DNA from: Verrucomicrobiota bacterium
Lineage (GTDB): Bacteria; Verrucomicrobiota; Verrucomicrobiia; Verrucomicrobiales; DEV007
Direction of reading: 5' to 3'
DNA length: 5,410 bases
NCBI GenBank assembly: GCA_020629815.1
Contig: JAHDCN010000211.1
Span: 1-5,410, forward strand
Shown here: positions 1-5,410 of the stretch, piece by piece
Numbering within the stretch: position 1 is the first letter of the stretch
How the letters are laid out: each line of letters starts with the position of its first letter
Made by a program: the position numbers and the translations under genes
Notes under the pieces: generated by a model
Databases searched by the model: none
Told to the model about the DNA's origin: nothing
Seen by the model: the letters and a program-made list of their open reading frames with translations, nothing else

Positions 1-192
1 GGCCGAATCAACGCCAGCTTCGAAGATGTGCGTGCGGTTGCGATACCGGTTCTGCAACATCGGATCATTCTTGAATACAACGCCCGCATCGACGGCGCGT
101 CGAATCGCCAGATTGTTGAGGCGCTTTTGGAAGAGATTCCCAATCAGGCGATGGATCTGCCCTCCACCATCAAGGAAGAAACCCCTGCCTAG
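1..192 (+). CDS. MoxR-family AAA+ ATPase, C-terminal end (5' truncated by window edge)
   Basis: Reading frame 1 is open from the first base to a TAG at 190-192 and gives the last 63 residues of a protein whose start lies upstream. The segment EDVRAVAIPVLQHRIIL, followed by an acidic/small stretch and a helix ending in LLEEIP, matches the C-terminal helical lid domain of MoxR ATPases (usual form: EDVRAVALPVLRHRI, then a helix ending near the C-terminus). The Walker A and B motifs would lie outside the window. MoxR proteins are cytoplasmic hexameric AAA+ ATPases thought to act as chaperones, usually with a DUF58 and a von Willebrand A-domain protein. The DUF58 gene at 4539 in the same run supports the call. 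Only 7 bases separate this stop from the next start, implying co-transcription. Family identity is confident; the substrate is unknown. Confidence 0.9.
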   Translation, partial: GRINASFEDVRAVAIPVLQHRIILEYNARIDGASNRQIVEALLEEIPNQAMDLPSTIKEETPA

Positions 193-199
193 TTATCAA

Positions 200-2044
200 A
201 TGGGAAGATTTTTTTTGCTAGTGGCTTTGTTTTTGACGGCAGGAATCCTGTCTCCGGTTGCGACCGCACAAAACAATGTCGTGCGGCATAATTATAAGGA
301 ACATCCACAAACCCACATCCACGTCGATGGTGTGGTGACTTCCGGTCAACAGGGCGGCAATGTTCCATATCGGGTCACGATTCGAAACAACAGTGGAGAA
401 GACAAAGAGTGGCGGGTTCGTTTTTCAGAATCCAGTTCGTGGCGGGGCCTTGGTTACACTTCCGACTTCAGTTTCCCGGTGGAAAACGGAAACGAGATCA
501 CCGCTGAAGTGAATGTTCCCATTCCTCCATCCTTTGTCGCTAATTCCAGCTACCGGGGCATGACGATATCCGCTTTTGCCCCCGGGCTAACGATGGTCAC
601 CCGGAACGACAACGAACAAGCGGACCCCGCCTGGCCAACTATCCTGCTCAGTAAGAAGCTCGCTCAGCGCAGTCTGAGCAAGCTGACTGACGCCCGTAAG
701 AAGAGCACCAAGTCGTCCCACAGTTCTTCCCGATTTCGATTCGGATATTCCTATGAGCCCTCGATGTTGGCTTCTGATTGGCTCGGCTATACCGCATTCG
801 ATGTGCTGATGATTGACAAGTCGGAGTGGAACAGCCTGAAGCCCAGTCAGAAACAGGCAATCTTTGAGTGGATTCGAATGGGCGGACGCATGGACATCTA
901 TGCGAAAGAAAAATTTCCTCTGACTGATTTGGGTTTCAACAACGTGGAATACAACGGTAGCAAGACAGAGCTCCGGGCATCACTAGGCAAAATCGTGGTT
1001 CAAACATGGGACGGAAAAGAGCTGTCTACCAATATGGTCAATCGCTATCGCAGCGTGAAGAAAGTTCAGGACGCCGTGCAAAATGATTTTGATAACAGCT
1101 GGAATCTTCTCGACCGATTTGGTCAGAAGAGTTTCAGCCCCGCGCTGGTGTTTGTCCTGTTGATTATCTTCGCCGTCATAGTGGCGCCCGTGAACCTGTT
1201 TTATTTCGCCAAAGAAGGCCAGCGACACCGACTTTTTATCACTACGCCTTTGATCTCGCTGGCCGCCTGCCTGATCATCATGGCCATCATTTATATCAAA
1301 GACGGTGTCGGCGGAAACGGATTGCGGGTCGCGCTGGCGGATTTGCAGTCTCATACCGATGAAAAGCGAGTCTATATTCACCAACAGCAAATCAGCCGAA
1401 CCGGGGTGATGTTGAGTTCCGGATTTGAGGCGGAGGAACAAATGGAAATCACACCGGTGAAACTTCCCAAGAGTCCGTGGAACCCACTGTCACGTTCAGG
1501 CTCCTCACTGGGCTCACTTCGCTTTGCCGGGAAAAAAATGAGTGGAGACTTTTTCCGCAGCCGATCCGAACAGGGATTCGCAATCCGTGCATCACGGCCC
1601 ACCCGGGCCAGGATCGAAGTTCGCAAGCCGGCCGTGTTAAGTCAGGATGTTTTCGATGCTACGCAGGACACACCACCGGAACTCTTTTCCAGTCTGGCGT
1701 TTTCTGTAGAAGAATTTTTCTATCGCGATGACTTCGGTCGGGTCTGGCGAACGCCGGATGGAGCCACGGTGGATCCCGGCAATCCAATCCCCCTGGAAAT
1801 GGCAGAAACCGACACTCTGGTCAAATGGATCAAGGAAGCTTCCGAACCTTTTGGGAAGGCAAAAGGTGACTCGATCCGGGCGTTGAACCGAAAGAAGAAC
1901 CGCTTCTTTGCCGTGGTAAAACAGCCGGAACAACTCTTGGTGGAAACATCACCCTCCATTCGCTGGAACAACGATTTCGTGTTGCTGACGGGAAGTCTCC
2001 CAACCACTGCCAGCAGACCGGAGCCAAAGGAGGAGCAACAATGA
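200..2044 (+). CDS. Membrane-anchored extracytoplasmic protein with Ig-like and degenerate amidotransferase-like regions; putative ABC-2 exporter accessory subunit
   Basis: This 614-residue protein starts at ATG 200. That start gives a signal peptide: Arg3, a hydrophobic core at about 4-18, and an A-T-A cleavage motif at 21-23. Residues about 36-127 look like an Ig-like, NEW3-type beta domain (for example PYRVTIRNNSGEDKEWRV). Residues about 145-235 resemble a GATase1-like Rossmann fold: a strand at ILLSKK, a basic/Ser-rich linker at 160-178, then SDWLGYTAFDVLMID and a helix ending WIRMGG. Membrane helices lie at about 312-336 and 345-366, separated by a short basic loop, and a beta-rich domain at about 374-598 follows. 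Inferred topology: signal peptide removed, both large domains outside the cytoplasm, short loop inside. The only Cys is at 357, inside helix 2, so amidotransferase catalysis is excluded. No good Shine-Dalgarno precedes the start. The stop overlaps the next gene's start (ATGA). Proteins of this layout are known beside ABC-2 and MoxR/DUF58 genes but lack an assigned function. Partnership with the ABC transporter is inferred from operon position. Confidence 0.8.
   Translation: MGRFFLLVALFLTAGILSPVATAQNNVVRHNYKEHPQTHIHVDGVVTSGQQGGNVPYRVTIRNNSGEDKEWRVRFSESSSWRGLGYTSDFSFPVENGNEITAEVNVPIPPSFVANSSYRGMTISAFAPGLTMVTRNDNEQADPAWPTILLSKKLAQRSLSKLTDARKKSTKSSHSSSRFRFGYSYEPSMLASDWLGYTAFDVLMIDKSEWNSLKPSQKQAIFEWIRMGGRMDIYAKEKFPLTDLGFNNVEYNGSKTELRASLGKIVVQTWDGKELSTNMVNRYRSVKKVQDAVQNDFDNSWNLLDRFGQKSFSPALVFVLLIIFAVIVAPVNLFYFAKEGQRHRLFITTPLISLAACLIIMAIIYIKDGVGGNGLRVALADLQSHTDEKRVYIHQQQISRTGVMLSSGFEAEEQMEITPVKLPKSPWNPLSRSGSSLGSLRFAGKKMSGDFFRSRSEQGFAIRASRPTRARIEVRKPAVLSQDVFDATQDTPPELFSSLAFSVEEFFYRDDFGRVWRTPDGATVDPGNPIPLEMAETDTLVKWIKEASEPFGKAKGDSIRALNRKKNRFFAVVKQPEQLLVETSPSIRWNNDFVLLTGSLPTTASRPEPKEEQQ
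2027..2033 (+). promoter_or_regulatory. Strong Shine-Dalgarno for the ABC ATPase gene, inside the preceding coding sequence
   Basis: AAGGAGG lies 7 bases before ATG 2041, a near-perfect complement to the 16S rRNA 3' end at good spacing. It sits within the last codons of the 200-2044 gene (encoding the PKEEQQ tail). With the 4-base ATGA overlap at 2041-2044 it allows both independent initiation and translational coupling. It is the only strong ribosome-binding site at any of the four gene starts in the window. Confidence 0.85.
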
Positions 2045-3123
2045 GTGAAGAAAATTCAACCCAGGAAGACACCGCTCCGGAAGAAATCGTAGAGAAAGAG
2101 AATCTACCTCCTACACTTCCCAAACGGGAAACTGTGCCCTCGTCCCCCGCGATCGAAAGCGGCGTGGTGCCCGCCATCGAAGTAAACAATCTCTCCCGAT
2201 GGTTCGAAGGCGTCCACGCGGTTCGCGGAATCTCATTCTCCATCGCGCCGGGTAAAGTCGTTGGCTTCGTAGGTGCCAATGGCGCCGGCAAGACTACCAC
2301 AATGCGGATCATTGCAACGCTCGACTATCCGAATCGCGGAGTGGTCAAAGTGGGCGGCGTCGATGTGGTTCAATACCCGGGGCAGGTGCGGAAGAAAATT
2401 GGTTGGATGCCGGATCACTACGGCACCTACAAGCACATGACTGTGCTCGAGTATCTCGACTTTTTCGCCCGGGCTCTGGGATATTCCGGCGAAGAAAGGT
2501 TGGAGCGAGTCGAGGAAATCATGGAGTTCACCGATTTGACTACGTTATCAAATCGACTGATCAACAAGCTCAGCAAGGGGATGGGGCAACGGCTTTGTCT
2601 TGGCCGGGCTTTGCTTCACGATCCCGATGTATTGATTCTGGATGAACCCGCCGCAGGTCTCGATCCCAAGGCGCGCGTCGAGCTCAAGCACCTGATTCGT
2701 ATTTTGGCCGAGGAAGGCAAGACCGTCTTCATTAGTTCTCACATCCTTTCCGAGCTGGGAGAAATGTGCGACGAGCTTCTGTTCATTAATCAGGGCCGGA
2801 TGATTCATCACGGCAGCGCCGAAAGCCTGAAGCGCGGAGCTGAGGAGAAGACCATGGTCAACGTAAAGGTCGCGGGAGACCCGAAAGCCCTGGAGGAATG
2901 GGCTGAAATGGCACCAAATGTGAAATGGAAGGACTCCACCAAAGCAGGCGGTCGAATCGAGATCGATTCCCTGGATCCCGAGGAAATCGCTTTGGTTCTC
3001 AAACGAATGATCAAAGCAGACATCGCCGTTACTGAGTTTCATCAGGAAGAAAGAAATCTTGAGGACGCCTTTATTGAAATCCTCGGTGAAATCGAAGAAA
3101 GCGGAGGCAGCATCGTCAGTTAA
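2041..3123 (+). CDS. ABC-2-type transporter ATP-binding protein
   Basis: This 360-residue cytoplasmic ATPase powers an ABC-2-type exporter; its permease is almost certainly the next gene. Visible motifs are: an aromatic A-loop position near F55; Walker A GANGAGKTT at 78-86 with Lys84; signature LSKGMGQR at 177-184, the LSKGM variant common in ABC-2 ATPases; Walker B DVLILDEP at 196-203 with catalytic Glu202; D-loop around GLDP at 206-209; and switch His234 in SSHILSE. The Q-loop Gln is replaced: the segment reads GWMPDHYG (121-128), with Asp125 where Gln is usual. A C-terminal domain from about 265 to 350 ends in NLEDAFIEILG, the typical tail of this family (usual form LEDxFxxLTG). About 44 N-terminal residues before the nucleotide-binding domain are acidic, Pro-rich and probably disordered, an unusual extension. 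The start is fixed by AAGGAGG at 2027-2033 and by the 4-base overlap with the upstream gene. The cargo is not predictable from the sequence. Confidence 0.95.
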   Translation: MSEENSTQEDTAPEEIVEKENLPPTLPKRETVPSSPAIESGVVPAIEVNNLSRWFEGVHAVRGISFSIAPGKVVGFVGANGAGKTTTMRIIATLDYPNRGVVKVGGVDVVQYPGQVRKKIGWMPDHYGTYKHMTVLEYLDFFARALGYSGEERLERVEEIMEFTDLTTLSNRLINKLSKGMGQRLCLGRALLHDPDVLILDEPAAGLDPKARVELKHLIRILAEEGKTVFISSHILSELGEMCDELLFINQGRMIHHGSAESLKRGAEEKTMVNVKVAGDPKALEEWAEMAPNVKWKDSTKAGGRIEIDSLDPEEIALVLKRMIKADIAVTEFHQEERNLEDAFIEILGEIEESGGSIVS

Positions 3124-3126
3124 ATT

Positions 3127-4536
3127 ATGTCGAACTCACCTCCACCACTCCCATCAGCGGCAGTCACCGACCTTGCGGACTTTCCGGGTCGCTTGAGTCC
3201 GATGTTGGTCAAAGAGCTCCGTCAGGGATTGCGTACCAACCTGTTTACGATCGCTTTCATTTTGCTGCAGGCATTCATGATCCTCTGCATCCTGATTGGC
3301 GCAGCCGACCCTGGATCGAGCGAAGCAACCGGGTTCTTCTGGTTCTTCGTCGTGGTGAGCCTCCTGGTGATCCAACCGCTGCGGGGCTTCAATGCACTGA
3401 GCTCCGAGTATACACTGAATACCATGGACCTGATTCAGATGACGGAGCTGAATTCCTGGCGAATCACCCTGGGAAAATGGACTGCATTGAATGCCCAGAG
3501 TCTGCTGTTGGCCATCGGCATACTGCCTTACCTCGTAATGCGCTACTTCCTTGGAGGAGTGAATTTTGTCAGCGATCTGGGAACTCTCGGGCTGATGCTT
3601 ATCGGTTCGCTCCTGGCATCTGCAGTGATCATTGGGTGCTCAGCATTTAAAAACTATGTCCTTCGGGTAATTCTATTGGTCGGCTGTTTCTTCGGATACA
3701 TTTTCCTCACCGCCATCCTCTTCGACTTCGGAACCCCATCATCCAGTAAGATTACTCTCACCATCCTGTTTTCGATCTACGGCATCTTCTTTTTCTTATC
3801 CTTCGGAGCCAGCAGAATTGGGCCCATGTCGGAGAATCATGCCACGCGTAAAAGACTGGTAGCAATCCTGTTCGCTGCTATTTCTTTAGCCTTCTATTCC
3901 TGGAATGATGAGGATGCCTTTCTGTTCAGTGCGCTGATACTTGGCTTGTCTGTGCTCGATGCCATCACCGAGCCACCACCTATTCCGGAAGCTGTTTTGC
4001 GGCCCTTCGCAGGCAATCCGATCAAGAGGCTGTTTGCTCATTTCTTTTCACCGGGATGGCATACCGGAATCTGGTATACGGGGCTTGTTTTTCTTCTTTG
4101 GTCAGGAGCCGTTCTGCTGCTGCAGGAATTGAACCTTACCGGCTATGGCCTGGGAGAAGGATGCCTTATAGTTCTCTGCTGCGGAGCGATGATCACATTT
4201 CCATTGATCATTATTCACCTGTTCTTGAAAAAGGTTACCAACACCCAAATGCACTTTGGGTCGTATGCGTTCATCCAGGCGGCGGTTGCGCTTCTGACCA
4301 TGCTGATCTTTGCAGTGGCAAGTTCCGCCAGCGGTATTTCCGAAATCCTCTATATGGTTGGGTTACTCCCCTCGGTCACCCTGCTTGGGCTTAATGATGG
4401 CGATATCGACGCCAATTGGTATTTCATTCTGGCAATGGCAGCTATCCTGGTGATCAGCCTGCTCATTCCATTGTTTCGCGCCTTCCCTCTCTACAAGGAA
4501 ATGAAGGAAGCCTACCGGGAAATCCGTAAATCGTAG
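3127..4536 (+). CDS. ABC-2-type transporter permease (polytopic membrane protein)
   Basis: This 469-residue integral membrane protein has roughly 11-13 predicted helices; clear ones are at about 39-59, 69-88, 120-141, 151-171, 178-200, 209-227, 263-279, 314-333, 344-368, 378-399 and 430-450. The cytoplasmic start LSPMLVKELRQGLR (23-36) and the segment from Glu94 through LNTMDLIQMTELNSWRITLGK (97-117) match ABC-2 permeases, where an amphipathic coupling element of form E..t.d.L..t.l....i..GK follows the second helix. The protein is longer than a minimal six-helix ABC-2 subunit (about 250-400 residues), so it may combine two membrane halves in one chain, or it may homodimerise. The start is three bases after the ATPase stop. 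No well-spaced Shine-Dalgarno is present (GGAGG at 3103-3107 is 19 bases away), so translation probably depends on coupling. A later ATG at 3202 is possible but would remove only a Pro-rich leader. The substrate is unknown. Confidence 0.88.
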   Translation: MSNSPPPLPSAAVTDLADFPGRLSPMLVKELRQGLRTNLFTIAFILLQAFMILCILIGAADPGSSEATGFFWFFVVVSLLVIQPLRGFNALSSEYTLNTMDLIQMTELNSWRITLGKWTALNAQSLLLAIGILPYLVMRYFLGGVNFVSDLGTLGLMLIGSLLASAVIIGCSAFKNYVLRVILLVGCFFGYIFLTAILFDFGTPSSSKITLTILFSIYGIFFFLSFGASRIGPMSENHATRKRLVAILFAAISLAFYSWNDEDAFLFSALILGLSVLDAITEPPPIPEAVLRPFAGNPIKRLFAHFFSPGWHTGIWYTGLVFLLWSGAVLLLQELNLTGYGLGEGCLIVLCCGAMITFPLIIIHLFLKKVTNTQMHFGSYAFIQAAVALLTMLIFAVASSASGISEILYMVGLLPSVTLLGLNDGDIDANWYFILAMAAILVISLLIPLFRAFPLYKEMKEAYREIRKS

Positions 4537-4538
4537 CC

Positions 4539-5410
4539 ATGCCTATCCCGACGGAAAAAAATCAACTCGATGAGATTTCAGCGCGCGCACAAGCTTACGC
4601 TGATCACTTTGAGTTGCCGTTGCGGGATCAAACCTGGCGAGGTAACTCCGGGGATTTTGCCGGCAGCGGAGTAGGCAGCTCTCTCGATTTTCAGGATCAC
4701 CGCAGTTACCTACCCGGCGATGATCCCCGCCATATCAACTGGCAGGCCTATGCGCGAACCGGCAACTACAGCATGAAGTTGTATCGGGAGGAAGTCCGTC
4801 CGGTGATCGACATCATTCTCGACGTGTCAGACTCCATGTTTGTTGATGAAGAAAAGTCGAAGCGAACGCTGGAGCTCTTTTACTTCGCCCAATTTTCGGC
4901 CCTAAAATCCGGCGCATCGACCAACGTCTTTGTGGTCAAAGGAGATCAGCAAATACGGTTTCCCGCTGATGCGATATTTTCCCATGCCTGGGTCGAGCAG
5001 GTAAATCAACTGCCTGCGCAGGAAGAGTCCTCTCTCGCTCCGGATTTGTCGCCACTCCCACTGCGTGCTCAATCACTGCGATTGCTGATCAGTGATCTGC
5101 TCTTTACCGGAAACCCCGAATCTTTTCTTCGTGAATTGAGCCGCGGCAAAGGCCGCAGCCTTGTATTGGCCCCGTATTCCGTATCGGAAGCCAATCCCGG
5201 CTGGGAAGGAAACTACGAATTTATCGATGTGGAAACAGAAGATCGTCACAACCACCGTGTTGATCGTCGTCTTTTACTCCGCTATCTCGAAGCCTATCAA
5301 CGGCACTTCGAGCTCTGGAAGGCTGGTAGCATCAAATATCGAATTCCCCTCGCTCGCGTGAGTTCAGCCGAATCTTTTGAAATAGCACTACAATCCGAAG
5401 CCGTTCAGGC
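4539..5410 (+). CDS. DUF58-domain protein with intact MIDAS-like site (3' truncated by window edge)
   Basis: The frame starts at ATG 4539, two bases after the permease stop, and stays open to the window edge, giving 290 residues plus two bases. The DUF58 core is clear: SSLDFQDHRSYLPGDDPRHI, then NWQAYARTG (about 47-75), the hallmark F..hR.Y.pGDD.R.I.W...aR motif. A von Willebrand A-like fold follows: VIDIILDVSDSM at 89-100 carries a complete D-x-S-x-S metal-binding motif (Asp95, Ser97, Ser99), and LLISDLL at 182-188 supplies a later MIDAS-type Asp (Asp186). No membrane helix or signal peptide is seen, so it looks cytoplasmic, unlike longer DUF58 proteins with two N-terminal helices. DUF58 proteins are the usual partners of MoxR ATPases, and one is encoded at 1-192. 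The visible length is close to the full size of soluble DUF58 proteins (about 290-320 residues), so the stop is probably just beyond the window. No Shine-Dalgarno at good spacing was seen, so coupling is likely. Confidence 0.93.
   Translation, partial: MPIPTEKNQLDEISARAQAYADHFELPLRDQTWRGNSGDFAGSGVGSSLDFQDHRSYLPGDDPRHINWQAYARTGNYSMKLYREEVRPVIDIILDVSDSMFVDEEKSKRTLELFYFAQFSALKSGASTNVFVVKGDQQIRFPADAIFSHAWVEQVNQLPAQEESSLAPDLSPLPLRAQSLRLLISDLLFTGNPESFLRELSRGKGRSLVLAPYSVSEANPGWEGNYEFIDVETEDRHNHRVDRRLLLRYLEAYQRHFELWKAGSIKYRIPLARVSSAESFEIALQSEAVQ

Noticed and set aside
26..199. In-frame upstream extension of the 200-2044 gene to ATG 26
   Set aside because: It overlaps the MoxR C-terminal coding sequence, is Arg-rich and unlike any leader, and would bury the clear signal peptide that begins at ATG 200.
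185..221. Possible terminator after the MoxR gene (T-run at 209-216)
   Set aside because: No GC-rich inverted repeat precedes the T-run, and the run lies inside the next gene's signal-peptide codons.
983..1441. Antisense open frame of 152 codons
   Set aside because: It lies wholly opposite the well-supported 200-2044 gene, and its His/Gln/Asp-rich translation shows no domain or plausible start signal; it is a mirror of the real codons.
1830..2312. Antisense open frame of 160 codons spanning the junction of two genes
   Set aside because: It runs opposite the ATPase Walker A region and the upstream gene's end; the product is low-complexity Ser/Pro/Arg-rich without a recognisable fold.
2548..3042. 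Antisense open frame of 164 codons
   Set aside because: It is opposite the conserved signature, Walker B and switch regions of the ABC ATPase, whose sense protein explains the sequence fully.
4056..4394. Sense-strand open frame of 112 codons inside the permease gene
   Set aside because: It is out of frame within a membrane protein whose helices continue across the region; no ribosome-binding site or family match.
5073..5361. Short open frames on both strands near the window end (5073-5255 minus, 5161-5361 plus)
   Set aside because: Both lie within the DUF58 reading frame, which carries clear motifs before this region and stays open through it to the window edge.

Overview
The window is a tightly packed run of five genes, all on the + strand. 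The largest gap between them is 7 bases, so it reads as the inside of one operon that continues past both edges. I see no promoter, terminator, RNA gene, mobile element, repeat array or CRISPR. In order: the 3' end of a MoxR-family AAA+ ATPase gene (1-192), a secreted-then-anchored membrane protein of unnamed family (200-2044), an ABC-2-type ATPase (2041-3123), a polytopic ABC-2-type permease (3127-4536), and the first 290 codons of a DUF58 protein (4539 to the window end).

MoxR ATPases and DUF58 proteins are a recurrent pair (MoxR-DUF58-VWA clusters, including Bat-type aerotolerance and methanol-dehydrogenase maturation loci). They are thought to act as chaperone-like systems on envelope or metal-containing partners. 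Here a complete ABC-2 transporter and a periplasmic accessory protein are inserted between them. The 614-residue protein has an Ig-like N-terminal region, a degenerate glutamine-amidotransferase-like Rossmann region without a catalytic Cys, two membrane helices and a large C-terminal extracytoplasmic domain. It is plausibly the extracytoplasmic partner of the ABC-2 exporter, in a way comparable to GldG with GldA/GldF of Bacteroidota. That comparison is inference; direct homology to GldG was not shown.

Taxonomy: moderate GC, Shine-Dalgarno use, a Gram-negative-type signal peptide and this gene order suggest a member of the Planctomycetota-Verrucomicrobiota-Chlamydiota group, most likely Verrucomicrobiota. 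This is a low-to-moderate confidence impression from gene content, with no marker gene to support it.

The most notable points are: the interleaving of MoxR/DUF58 with an ABC-2 exporter; the catalytically dead-looking amidotransferase-like subunit; an Asp in place of the Q-loop Gln in the ATPase; a single in-frame stop separating ATPase and permease; and a DUF58 protein that keeps an intact MIDAS-like metal site. None of this is clearly a new system, but the locus has no well-established function and the accessory subunit is poorly characterised.
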